A model generated the notes under the pieces. That model worked only from the letters and a program-made list of their open reading frames with translations, was not told the origin of the DNA and made no database searches. A stretch of DNA of 64,000 bases from Nothophaeocryptopus gaeumannii (Eukaryota; Ascomycota; Dothideomycetes; Mycosphaerellales; Mycosphaerellaceae), in contig JASISA010000002.1 of the NCBI GenBank assembly GCA_031771865.1, forward strand, positions 992,001-1,056,000, written 5' to 3'. Below are positions 10,708 to 21,712 of this stretch, in pieces (the first letter of the stretch is position 1; each line of letters opens with the position of its first letter). Made by a program: the position numbers and the translations under genes.

Positions 10708-11295
10708 CTTGTTGTGATATGGTATGGGACTCACGCTACCAATAGGCGAGGAACAGTGATAGTCTATAGGAGTATCCTACTGAGCCATCTCTCATGATAT
10801 ATCGATAATGATTAGTCCCACGGACCGCAAAAAGGCGCCTGAAAGTATGTACGCGTGTGGGGCGCGGACTTTGATCTCCGAGCGCACGTTTAGTTGTTCC
10901 GAAGTGACGGCAATCAGCGCTCGCATACACTGATTATGTACGGAGGCGTTAAATCCGTCCGTTCCGTTGATGAGGGCAGAGACAACGGAACAGGTCAGAG
11001 CTGAAGGGCCAGTGTAACCTCTCGTGATGCTCAGGGGACACGGCCTTCCGCCGTGGAGTGCGAAGACATGACGTCTGGATGAAGTCGCAAAGCAGTCCAT
11101 AGACTGCCTTTGCGATGGGTTGATAGCGGTACATCGCATAACTGTGGACTATGTAATTCTAAGGCTTCAAGCGGTTCGTGTCTTGAGAAAGCAGGCAGAA
11201 ACATGCTGGACCAAGACAAGCGTTAACACTGTGTGCGTTTCTCAGTACATATTCTTTGTCGAATAAATCAACCTTCCTAGCTAAAGACAGCAAAA
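10708..11295. other. Intergenic, nothing recognised
   Basis: Upstream of the dienelactone hydrolase and downstream of the monooxygenase. Short open frames occur here but none has family-like content. Confidence 0.5.
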
Positions 11296-12921
11296 CTAAG
11301 GCTGATATGGTGGTGCGATCCCTTCCTCAACGGCTTTGATCTGTAGCGCAACGATCCGTGAAAAATACCTGCAATAGCCAAAATTGGTGCCCATGAACCA
11401 GAAACCAGGCTGGCCAGAGTGCTTCCAGATTGTCCGCATCTCCCCCTCCTCATCGAAACCCCAGACATCCCCTACACGATCGGCCACTTTGTCGCCAAAG
11501 ATGGCCCTGGTCTGCGAGCGCATGTTCTGGAAGCCGGTCGCGAACACGATTTCGTCAGCCTCCGAGACCGATCCATCATCAAATTGAATCCCATTAGGTA
11601 GGATACTGCTGATGGATGTGCCCTGCTTCAACTTGATCTTGCCATCGATGACCAGCTGGCTAGCACCAACGTCGACATAATAGCCACCGCCGCGGTGTAG
11701 GTATTTGAGAGTATAGCCGGCATCGTCGACGCCTTCGTCGGTCTTGAAGCCCACCTTTGCCAAGCCGTCCAAAAGCACTTTATCGTGCTCACACTGCAGC
11801 TGACAAATTTTTGCCTGCTGCGTCTTGAACAGCTCCATGGGTAGGCCCCATACAAGTAGATCGGAATCCTCGACCGGCGGACCATTTTCGACGAATAACC
11901 GATTTAGGCCAACTGTGTTCCTGAACTTGGAAGACAGAACCAAGGTGGAGCTGCGCTGAACCATCTGCACGTCATAGCCCTGTTCGTAATAATCTTGGGC
12001 GATGTCATGAGCTGAATTGCTAGATCCCACTACGACAGCCTTTTTCCCCTGCCCGTTTGGTTGGGCGCTGGTAAACCCAGTACTGTGCAAGATTTGGCCC
12101 TTGAATGTGTTCATGCCTTTGATTGTAGGCATGTGCTTTGGGCCAGCATGTCCGGTGGCCTGGACCACGTGCTTCGGATGGAGCACGCGAGTTTCGACGG
12201 CGCCGTCTTTTCTGCGGCGTTCCAAAACGATGTCCCATCGTCGCTTAATCTCGTCCCAAGTACTATAAACCACCTTGGTCTCGACCCATACATTGAGCTC
12301 AAGTAGCTTGACGTAGGACTCGAAGAACTCAGCCAGCTTGTCTTTGGAAGTGAAGATTGGCCACTGCGGCGGGAATTCGAGGTATGGCATTCGATTCATC
12401 CAAACGGGATCATGAAGTACGAGCTGTCGATAACGAGAGCGCCAATTGTCGCCGATCTGGCTCTCTTGGTCGATGATCAAAGTGTCCACATCAAGTGCTC
12501 TGAGACGCGCCGCGGTGGTCAGCCCGCTCTGACCTGCGCCTGATGCCACGGTAGCTTAGTAAACCTTCGTGCTCTTCTCTCTCAAGGGGGCTGTAGGGAG
12601 TTTGCGGATGACTTACCAACAATGAGCACAGTTGGGTCGTGGTCTCTGTATTCAAGGCTTGCGGTACGCCTGTCTAGCCAGTTCAGACGTCCGAGATTCT
12701 CGCCATGATAAGCACCATTGGGACGTCGTTCGAACACTTGCTCCTTATGACCTTCAAGCTCTTGCAATGTAGTAGACACAGTAAAGAACTTCCATTGACA
12801 GTCCCGTTCGGCCAACTTGATCACACCTCTGCCCGAGCCGAAAGTGGTGGAGACTGTGACGAAGAATTCGATACCAGAAACAGATGATGCGGAGGTGTAG
12901 ATGCCATCAATTGGTCCTTGC
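11296..12921 (-). pseudogene. Flavin-containing monooxygenase, 3' part (split by retrotransposon)
   Basis: C-terminal part of a FAD/NADPH-dependent monooxygenase (FMO/YUCCA-like fungal family with an N-terminal SnoaL-like segment). Exon part 12617-12921 joins across a 77-nt intron (12540-12616) to exon 11296-12539, creating the FAD motif LIVGAGQSG. Downstream are the NADPH motif VVVGSSNSAHD and the FATGFQN motif, and the frame ends at the TGG-rich tail IAPPYQP. At its 5' side the frame runs straight into the left LTR at 12922. The missing N-terminus lies beyond the element at 18256-18793 in the same frame. Without the promoter and start the 3' part cannot be made as the normal enzyme. Substrate unknown. 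Confidence 0.85.
12917..12921. repeat. Target-site duplication, left copy (CTTGC)
   Basis: The five bases just outside the left LTR equal the five just outside the right LTR, the normal scar of copia-type integration. Confidence 0.9.
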
Positions 12922-13059
12922 TGTTAAAGGAGCAGTACTGAGCGCACGTGCACACGCTAGTGCAGGAGATCAAAAAGGGTCTCTAGGCGCAGGTTGTACT
13001 TAGACTTCTACAACACACTTACTCTTTCTTGCTGCCACTGCGTTCGACATATTTCAACA
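12922..13059 (+). repeat. Left LTR (138 bp)
   Basis: Starts TGTTAAAGG and ends TTTCAACA. I compared it with the right LTR by eye along its whole length and found no difference. Confidence 0.95.
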
Positions 13060-13083
13060 GGTTATGAGCCCGGCTCTGCGCTC
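13060..13083 (+). other. Primer-binding site (initiator tRNA-Met half-molecule type)
   Basis: Immediately after the left LTR the sequence begins GGTTATGAGCCC. Its reverse complement, GGGCTCATAACC, is the anticodon arm of eukaryotic initiator tRNA-Met (CAT anticodon). Priming from an internal 5' half of this tRNA is known for Drosophila copia and yeast Ty5, instead of the usual tRNA 3' end. The exact 3' limit of pairing is uncertain. Confidence 0.75.
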
Positions 13084-13522
13084 TAATCTATGACCGTGTC
13101 GCATATATCCAATCTTTATAAGATGCAACACTACGAGACTGCGATAAGAATCTCGATGCCATAGGCGACACGGCCCTGAGCGATTTCTGCCTTTTCGACG
13201 CACTCGAAACCATCACCAATCGAAAGAGCAACATCAATTCTGTGCTCCCTCTATCTAACTCTCTGCCTCGGCTGTTTCCTGGGAGGGAACCAGAAAAAGG
13301 GTCCAGGGATTGCAGATCCTAACAGCTTCAAAAATGATGCCCAATCCGACGACCTTTTGCAAGTTTTTGAAAGCATAGCTAACCATCTTGTAGCAGGATC
13401 CCCAACGACTCCCAAGGCAGCTTGAGGACACCGCCAGCTGAACACTGAACCTCTGAGTCATGTTCTTTGTTGGGCAGCATAGTCACCTGAAACAACTCTC
13501 CATATATATTCGGCGCTGAGCA

Positions 13523-13708
13523 ACAACAATCAGAGCGTTCTGGATTAGCCAACAACAGCCAAAGCGAAATGCAGGCGTTGGGCTACAATGATCGGAGCGT
13601 TCCAGATCAGCCAACTATAGCCAAAGCAAAATGCAGATGTTGGGCTACAATGATCGGAGCGTTCCAGATCAGCCAATAACAGCCAAAGCGAACAGTAGGG
13701 CGAGCGGT
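13523..13708 (+). repeat. 62-bp tandem repeat in the element leader (about 3 copies)
   Basis: Units start near 13523, 13585 and 13647 with the core ATCGGAGCGTTCCAGATC; the second and third are nearly identical and the first is more diverged. A further degenerate unit is seen near 13745-13790. The repeat lies between the primer-binding site and gag. Confidence 0.8.
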
Positions 13709-13810
13709 AGGGCGAGCAAGCTAGGGTATCCCTATCTTTGCCGTAACCACAACAGCCAAAGCGAACTGCAGACGCTGAGCAACGATGGTTGGAATGTTTT
13801 TCTATCTATT

Positions 13811-16800
13811 ATGGCTTCCACCAAAGAAGATACTATCGAGCTGCTCACCGACCCCGAGCAATGGCCTGTTTGGATCAAGAAGATCACTAACAAGCTCCTC
13901 ATCAGGGATACAATCACGTGTTGCAAGCCAAGCCAACCCGCCAGGTCGGTGATGAGGAAGCTGCATTGGCAAAACGTGTCGACAAGTGGACTGAAGACCG
14001 CATCAAAGCCTATGCTGAGGTTGACAACGTCTGCGGCGACATAGCCAGCAGCAAGCTGGACCTCGCTAAGAAAGACGACAAGACAGTGCAACAGACACTC
14101 GAAGATCTCAAGACCCATTTCAAGGGCAACACGACTAACATCTACCGTCGTGCAAAGGCAAAGTTGCTCCAGATCAGCATTGCAGATTTCGACAACAACC
14201 TAGCAAGCTCGGGCAAGAAATTAGAAGCTGTGGGACGACATCAAGAGACTCAGCTCGACTGGCGACGCTGCATCAGTAAATGAATCCGACCCAGGGGAGC
14301 CCTTTGTTGTCGACTGTTTTTTGATTGCACTTGGCGAATCGTACCAGCCCTTCATTGTGGCCTACTTCCTCCAGCATTCCTTACTGGTGGAAGAGGGCAA
14401 GACAAAAGCCACTTTGGTCGAAGCTATTGCGGCAGCATCAAACTTCAAACCAGTCGGATCAACCGAGGTCTTTTACAACAGTCACCGCAACAACAACCCC
14501 AACAAAGATAGCTATAGCGGCGACAAGCCTCGATGGCCAGAGTGCCCACATTGCAAGAAGCATCACAATCCAAAGGTCTGCTGGTTCAGGATCCACACAA
14601 GGCACCACCGTGGTTTCCAAAGCAAGGCAACAGGAAGCGTCAGCGTGCGGACAGCGAAGAAGATGACCAAGGCATTAGCGTGATGGGCATGCAAAGAACG
14701 CAGAAGAGGCTCCTTTGGACAAACACGCCCCTTCGCACGCCTCATCTGACTGGGCACCAATGCCTAGGTACAACATGGCCGCTGTGACAGACCCACACAA
14801 CCTGTACAACGTATGGATCCTCGACTCAGGCGCAAACGGCCACCTTATCGGCAGAAAGGATGTGTTTATTGACCTCAAACCTGTCATTGGATCTACCTCG
14901 CGTGGCATTGGCGGCACTGAAATTACACCAATCAGTATTGGCACCATACAGCTACTTTGCAGGGTTCACGGCGGCAAGACACGCCTGCTTAGGGTTCCTG
15001 ATGTTCACTACGCTCCAAATGTTGGCGCTAATCTGCTCTCCCTCGGCAGGCTCTGGGACAGCATTGATGGCATCCGGAAGAAGCCAAGTGGCCTCGCTAT
15101 TGTCCAGGGCAAATACGAGTTCTCAGCGACATACAAGAGTGGCCTGCTGGCCCTTGATATCTGACTAGCCGACGATCTCGACGCCTACACCGCCTACAGT
15201 ACAAAGTCGCGGCTATGGCATGAACGGATGGGCCATTTGAGCGACGACAGCCTTAACAAGCTGTTTGACATGGTAGATGGCATGCACCACTTCAAGCCGG
15301 ATGGCGACTGTCGCTGTAAAGGCTGTGTTAAGGGCAGGATGAAGTCAAGACCGCACCGGGGTCAGATACGTCAGGGCCACCACACGAACGATGTTATCCA
15401 CTCAGATATCGCTGGCCCAGTGGATCCTCCAGGCTTCGATGGATCACGCTATTTCATCACTGTTTTGGACGGCTATGACCACTGCGCAGAGGTCGTGCCA
15501 CTACGACAGCGCTCTGAAGGACCTAGCACGCTGATCAACTATATGCTCCGTAATGTCCGGCCAGAGCTGCCCTTCCGGCACATTCACTTCGACAGGGCCG
15601 GTGAGAACCGATCAAACGAGCTGGCAGCATTTGCCTACGACCACGGCATTATCCTTGAATACACGGACACAGAGCAACATCAAGCTAACGGATATGCTGA
15701 GGTCCTCAACAACAAACTCGAGGATCGACTAATGCCAACAATGCTAACAGCTGGCCTGGATCCGAGATACTGGCCTCAGGTGTTGCAGTTTGGCATTGCC
15801 TACCTCCGTGACCGCTCTCCACATGCCCGACTGGACTGCACGCCGTATGAGAAGCGTACAGGCCTGCGCCCAAACCTTGCCAACGTCCGCAAGATTGGCA
15901 GTGTTGCTATCATGTTGAAGCCGTCAGCAAAGCGGAAGCGGCATGTTGTTGCTCAAGCCAAGACAGAAGACGCACAGTTGCTCGGTTTCAAAAGCAACTC
16001 TACTTACATTGTCACGACTGGCTCCACTAGCTGGACGGAACGTACGAATCTCGTGTTTAGCGAACAGTGTGGCCCTGCGCCACCTACAAAAGAACCTGAG
16101 ACTGCCGAGTCAGGGGGGCACGATATCGAGACTCAGACAGTCTCAGACACAGAGAGCGAGGATACAACAACGCCAGCTCCTCCGGACCCTCCAAGACAAC
16201 AACAGCGCCGCCTGTATGACTGGCAACCCGTCACGCCTGAAGAAGAGCAACAACCCCATGACCTTGGCGCAAGACTGGACGAGAGCCATATTATCGAAGG
16301 AAAGCGACTACGCAAGACCAAGCAATTCCACATGGTATTCCATGCAGTTATGGCATTCAATCTCGCAAACCAGTACGCCGACTGGATCCTCAATGAGCCA
16401 CGCACTATCGAAGAAGCTCAGGCAAGGTTTGACTGGTCCAAATGGAACAAAGCGACTGATGCCGAGTACGAATCATTGCGCAAGAACAAGACTTGGCGAC
16501 TGAAGAAACGCTCGCTGATTAATGGAAAGATACTCAAAGGGAAGTGGGTCTTTAAGATCAAACTCAACGCCGATGGATCAATCAACAAGTAAAGGCCCGC
16601 TGGGTAGTACGTGGATTCGAGCAACAAGAGGGCAGTGACTACAACGAGGTCTTTGCACCAACCGTGAAGCCTATGAGCTACAAGATTTTGTTTGCTCTAT
16701 CGGCTGCACGAGGATGGCGAATTGATCAAATGGACGTCAACACAGCTTTCCTTTACGGCAATATTGACGAAGAAGTGTACGTCGAACAACCACACGGCTA

Positions 16801-17970
16801 CGAAGAAGGCGACGACATGGTCTGCTCGCTTCTGAAGGCGTTATATGGTCTCAAGCAATCACCTCGGATCTGGTACAAGACGCTGTCTGAGTTCCTTGTT
16901 TCCATCGGTTTCACTGCGCTGGCTTCCGACATGGCAGTGTTTGTCAAAGGGAGTACCATTGTGGCAGTCTATGTAGACGACTTGCTCGTTATTGGACCGG
17001 ATGATGCTCAAATCGAGGAAACCAAAGGTGCCCTGAGCAGGCGGTTCAATATGACTGATCTCGGGCCCTGCTACTCTTATCTTGGCATGACAGTAAGGCG
17101 TGACTGGAAGAAACGCACCATTTGTCTCGGACAGAGAGCTTACATTCAGCGCTTCTTGGAACAGCACGGGTTCTGGAGTGATGGGCGTGTAGGTACAACA
17201 GACACGCCTATGATGACTACCAACAAATGGAACCTGCACCAGACGGCTACCAAGCACCTGATGAACTACGCCAGCGATATCAAAGCGCTGTTGGATCGCT
17301 GATGTACGCTATGCTTGAACGAGGCCAGACATCGCCTACGCAGTCTCGGTTGTGAGCCGTTTTCAGCAAATCAACTGAGGAACACTGGACAGCAGTTAAG
17401 CGAATTATGCGGTACCTCCGGGCACGATAGATTACGAGCTAGTCTTCAACGACCACTTTGGCAAGCTCACTGGGTTCACCGATGCCAGCTGGGGTGACGA
17501 CGCATCAAAAAGATCAACATCAGGCTATCTGTTCAGTATCGGCAGTGCCGTGATATCTTGGCAATCAAAGCGTCAGCCAACGGTGGCATTGTCAACCTGT
17601 GAAGCCGAGCTTGTCGGACAGACACAAGCGGCTAAAGGAAGCGATATGGCTGCAAGACTTACTCCGAGAGCTTGGGCACGAACAGCTTGGCGCCACTGTG
17701 ATCTATGGTGACAATGCCGGAGCAGTTGCACTCAGCCGAAACCCTCGATATCACAGCCGTACAAAACATATCGGCATTCAGCACGCCTGGCAACGCGAGA
17801 AGGTTGACGAGGGCGTCATTGACGTTCAGTGGATTGAGACCAAGAAGCAGACAGCAGATGGTCTAACCAAACCCCCTACCAAAAGAGGCATTCGCTGGGT
17901 TCAGACATTCACTTGGGCTAAGAAAGGCTACCATGTGGTCAGACGTTCGAAGCCTACTATTGGCCAGTAG
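13811..17970 (+). pseudogene. Copia gag-pol, multiply frameshifted
   Basis: Gag starts at the ATG at 13811 (MASTKEDTIELL). It changes frame near 13915 and again near 14240 and carries a zinc knuckle CPHCKKHHNPKVC. Pol follows in another frame from about 14700: protease WILDSGANGHLIG, then an in-frame TGA at 15162-15164. Next come the pre-integrase HERMGHLS, integrase core with Asp in VIHSDIAGP, Asp in IHFDRAGE and Glu in NGYAEVLNN, a TAA at 16590-16592 caused by a one-base loss, reverse transcriptase with LYGLKQSPRIWY and YVDDLLV, several small indels between 17280 and 17640, and RNase H with IYGDNAGAVAL. The Gag-Pol step could include programmed shifting, but the number of lesions means this copy cannot encode a working polyprotein. 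Confidence 0.9.
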
Positions 17971-18104
17971 TGGACGCGCAGCAACATCCAAGATGGAAAG
18001 GGCAGAAGCGCATGGTCCAGCAGCGGTCAGTTGGGGAAAGGACGACGGTCGAGGTAAGAGCCTGAGGCAACAAGAGAAGTCATTCATTTACAAGCCGGTA
18101 TGCC

Positions 18105-18117
18105 GAGCGAGGGGGGA
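18105..18117 (+). other. Polypurine tract
   Basis: GAGCGAGGGGGGA directly abuts the right LTR, the expected position for the plus-strand primer of reverse transcription. Confidence 0.75.
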
Positions 18118-18255
18118 TGTTAAAGGAGCAGTACTGAGCGCACGTGCACACGCTAGTGCAGGAGATCAAAAAGGGTCTCTAGGCGCAGGTTGTACTTAGA
18201 CTTCTACAACACACTTACTCTTTCTTGCTGCCACTGCGTTCGACATATTTCAACA
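18118..18255 (+). repeat. Right LTR (138 bp)
   Basis: Same length and apparently the same sequence as the left LTR, ending CAACA before the CTTGC duplication. Confidence 0.95.
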
Positions 18256-18260
18256 CTTGC
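18256..18260. repeat. Target-site duplication, right copy (CTTGC)
   Basis: Second copy of the five-base duplication. Removing the element and one copy of CTTGC leaves the monooxygenase frame continuous. Confidence 0.9.
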
Positions 18261-18793
18261 TTAGGGGCTCGAAATGATGTCGATGAATCGATCTGAAGAG
18301 ACTTCAAGGTGGCGCTTTTGCCGACAAAATTGGCGAGCTTTTGACTTCCTTTCAGTGTGCGAAGATCCCAGGAGCAACAAGGATGGTCTCGCCAGTAGCT
18401 ATTGCCATGGAAGAGAGCTTCGATCGCGGATGCGTCATGGTTGCCAATGGCCTCGTTCAAAGCCTCCACTAGGCGCGATGAAATTGCATTGGCGTCGCTT
18501 TTCGATGACGAAGAGGGCGGGAAGATACCAAGCGGAATTCGGTATGAGCCAGGAACAATGCGGTCTTTCGAAGACGCATGGATTTCAGGAGAATCCAAAG
18601 TAGTGTCATTCTTGACCTTTGCAGCTGAGATATCATGGATGTCATTAGGAATAACAGCTGTGGTTTCGACGCTTCCTGTGTCTTTGGCCTGGAGGGTAGG
18701 AACCTTGATCGGCCCTTCTACTCCTTGATGAAAATGGTGGTAGTTCGAAGTCAGGATCGATGTCATCTTTACAGGTGATAATGCGGCGTGCAT
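18256..18793 (-). pseudogene. Flavin-containing monooxygenase, 5' part (split by retrotransposon)
   Basis: From the ATG at 18793 the frame is open for about 179 codons into the right LTR. The region with IGNHDASAIEALF and WDLRTLKGSQKL is the SnoaL-like N-terminal domain found in fungal FMO-type monooxygenases (pattern: AL..LF...YWRD...WDxRTxxG). The last genomic codons before the LTR (RAPKQ) continue in frame on the far side of the element at 12916 (GPIDGIY). If transcribed, this half would read into the LTR and stop after VLKYVERSGSKKE at 18215. An internal ATG at codon 10 is an alternative start. Confidence 0.8.
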
Positions 18794-19229
18794 GAGGGAT
18801 GCAGTTCAATACCACTATCGACAACAGAAGTCATATTAGTATAGTATCTATGGCTTTGCGGCTTTCCTTCTGGTTGTGAGAACGGGCTTCTATCGGACTT
18901 GTTTAAGCACGGAAGTGTCATGTCCGGGCTGTTACCACCTTCTATGTCCGAGTTTAGCACTCACCTGACCGGACAGGCGTACCGTCGTTGCTGGTGACCA
19001 CTCCGGAAACTTACTACGTAAGCATATCCCCTCTCAATGTGGCGCCAGGCTGTTGACCTTCCAAGGTTTATGTATTAAACGTCTGTGTGTAAACGATGTC
19101 CAGGTCTCTGTTGCCTCTGCAACATTTTCTTTGCCGTTCTGACGCTGAACTGTGCATGTACATTGTTCTTCTAAGAGCTGAGATCAAATAACATTTGACG
19201 GCAGCAGAAACGGTGGCGTGCTAGTCGAC
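18794..19229. promoter_or_regulatory. Shared upstream region of the monooxygenase and the MFS transporter
   Basis: A 436-bp region between two divergently starting genes. It should hold both promoters. I see no clear TATA box or repeated binding motif. Confidence 0.5.
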
Positions 19230-21024
19230 ATGTCAGAAAAGAACTGCGAAGAGGACCAGACGGATTTCAAGCATGAACGAGTTTTCGAAGAAATCACTGA
19301 GGACCCGATATTGACGGCGCAGGTGACAAGGAAGTTGGATGGCAAGCAGTAACTATCATGCAGTTGTGGCTCCAGTCTGCTGACCATTTGCGACAACTGT
19401 AGCCCATATCTTACCCTGGGTTTTCTTATTGTGGCTCTTGGCTTTCATTGACCGCTCAAACATCGGTGCGAGGGCTTGTTGGAATGCACCGACTGAAAGT
19501 GGTAGCTCGCTTACACAGAAACAGGCAACGCGAAGATCGATGGGCTCGTGACCGATCTGCATCTCGAGGGCAACAGGTACAATGTGGCACTTACAGTGTT
19601 CTACATACTATACGTCCTGGTCGACATTCCTTCCAACATTCTTCTGAAGAAAATTGGAGGTGGAAACTATCTACCACTGTTGGCCTTAGCATTTGGCATT
19701 CTGGCAAGTTGGCAAAGGCTGTGCAAAGTCCCATTACACCAAATCTAACGTGTTTAGGGAACCTGCATGGGTGCTGTAAAAAGCTTTGGCGGGCTTGTTG
19801 CTTGTCGAATGTTGCTTGGGGCATGTGAGGGCGGCATGTTTGGCGGTGTCATCCTCTACTTATCCATGTTCTACCGAAGACACCAGTTGATGTTCAGGTA
19901 CGTGTTTCCTACAGAGTGCCTTGTTGAATCTTCGGCTGAGTAGCTACACAAGGCTCGGAGTTTTCTATTGCGCAGCCCCGTTGTCAGGGGCCTTTGGCGG
20001 CTTGCTGGCCACAGGCTTAGTACAAATCCGCTTCCATGGATACAACGGCTGGCCCGGGATCTTCTTCGTGGAAGGCTCCATTACGATCTGCGTGGCGCTG
20101 ATGGCCTTAGCATGTCTTCCGCACACTCCAAGTCAGGCTAAGTTTCTTTCGGAACAAGAGCAAGCTTACACCGTCCATCTACTCCGGGTCGATTTGGAAG
20201 GAGCGACGCAGTCGGGATCGATCGAAGAAGAACACTTCCGCTGGATTGACATGAGCACAGCTCTGCTCAACATCAGTAAGTCCCCAAGTCCGAGCCCAAG
20301 CCTTCTTAGCCCAGACTGATCGCTGACTGGATTAGACACACTCGCAATGTCTCTGAACTTCTTCCTTATCCTGATCCCCATCTACTCCTACTCTCTTTTC
20401 TTGCCCAGCATCATTTCTGCGCTGGGATACCATGCAGTTCAAGCTCAGCTATTTACGGTCCCGCCTAATTGCCTCGCATTCTTGGTCCTCATACTGGCAG
20501 CGTACATCTCGGACAGAATCAAAATGCGAGGACCGGTGATTGCTACATGTCTCTTGACTGCCGCAATAGGTTACATCATGCTCATAGCGTCGCATGAGCC
20601 CGGTGTCAAGTATGCTGGTACCTTCTTCGTCGCAGTCGGTGCGTTTCCGTGTTCACCCTTAGCCGTGGCATGGTTGAGTAACAATCTGGCTCTCCACTAC
20701 GTCCGGGCGGTCGGGCTCGGCTTCCAAGTGGCATTTGGCAATTGTGGAGCGTTTGTTGCGACGTGAGTGGTGTCTGCCCCGTTTGGAGCAATGTTGTCCG
20801 CCGCTGATACTTCAATGGCCTTTAGGTTCGCATATTTGGCTCAGGATGCACCACAGTACATCACGGGCCATGCTATCAGTCTTGGGGCGATCGGTATCAG
20901 TCTCATCTTGACCATGAGCACTATGGCATATTTTCATTGGAAAAACACGACCAAAGATCGGTTCGGGGGACCGACTTCGAGCGAATCGGGAATTAGCCAT
21001 GCAGCGTTCCGCTACACCTTGTAG
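19230..21024 (+). CDS. MFS transporter, anion:cation symporter (Dal5/Tna1-like) type
   Basis: Seven exons: 19230-19341, 19403-19465, 19525-19703, 19758-19897, 19953-20275, 20336-20762 and 20826-21024, giving 480 aa. The spliced protein shows the family's start, RKLDAHILPW then FIDRSNIGNAK, ACRMLLGACEGGMFGG, the loop 6 region, and the second half with YISDRIKMRG and about 12 hydrophobic helices in total. Introns 1 (19342-19402) and 3 (19704-19757) have GC donors (GCAAGC, GCAAGT) with good branch sites; using any nearby GT would remove conserved residues. All other introns are GT-AG. Relatives import organic anions such as allantoate, nicotinate or pantothenate at the plasma membrane. The frame is intact, in contrast to its divergent partner. 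Substrate not predictable. Confidence 0.85.
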
Positions 21025-21712
21025 GATATGAGAACTAGACTGCGCAGGTGCTATCTAACAAGTGCAGGTCATTGACTGCAGCATGTTGGCAGCTGGGATT
21101 CTCAGATAGTGAAGTGTCTGTGCTGATTGAGGAATCATGAATCTCAGGCTTGCGAAATCTTTCGAACTGCTATCCTCTCACACTCGTGGCTTCGTCGGCC
21201 CTTTCCTTTTGTGTTACCAATCCGAAAATCTACCGTTGCAATGACGTTACAGAGTACGAGAAGACCGGAGCTCCAGCGCAGCATTGCTTTCGTTGGCAAA
21301 TTAGTTGTGTCCCAGCCACCCCCAACAATGTTCTCAATAGCCGCAAGATCTCGTGACTTAAATGCAGCGCGCGGACCGGTGAACCACAGACTGGATCATC
21401 AATCAAGATTTGGCAGAGCTAAGGACGGCGCAGCCCTCCAATCTCGTGGAAATTGAGTCCGCGAGGGATGGTGGGATCGGCGGTTCTGTCAGGGAGCCAT
21501 GCGTTTGTTTTGACTCTCCTTCATCACCCCATTCTCAGCTCACCTTAACACCGAACTCATGCCTGAGCTAGATGATGAAAGCGCGAAGCGGAAACTCTGC
21601 TAGAGTCGTAGGCTGCATAGAAACCCAAGACAAAGACTGCATCGCTTATTACCATGGAATGGAAGTGCAGTATTCATATACGACAACTATAGCCTCTAGA
21701 ACTGTGAGCTCT
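21025..21712. other. Intergenic, nothing recognised
   Basis: Between two convergent 3' ends (MFS transporter and PEBP gene). Short open frames are present without family-like content. Confidence 0.5.

Larger units (their letters stand above)
12922..18255 (+). mobile_element. Full-length Ty1/copia LTR retrotransposon
   Basis: A 5334-bp element with 138-bp direct LTRs (12922-13059 and 18118-18255) that begin TGTT and end AACA. It has a primer-binding site right after the left LTR, a purine tract right before the right LTR and a 5-bp target duplication (CTTGC). The internal order gag, zinc knuckle, protease, integrase, reverse transcriptase, RNase H defines the Ty1/copia superfamily (integrase before RT). 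The LTRs look identical base for base, which implies a recent insertion or gene conversion, yet the coding region is broken in many places. It sits inside the coding sequence of the flavin monooxygenase gene, in the opposite orientation. Confidence 0.95.
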
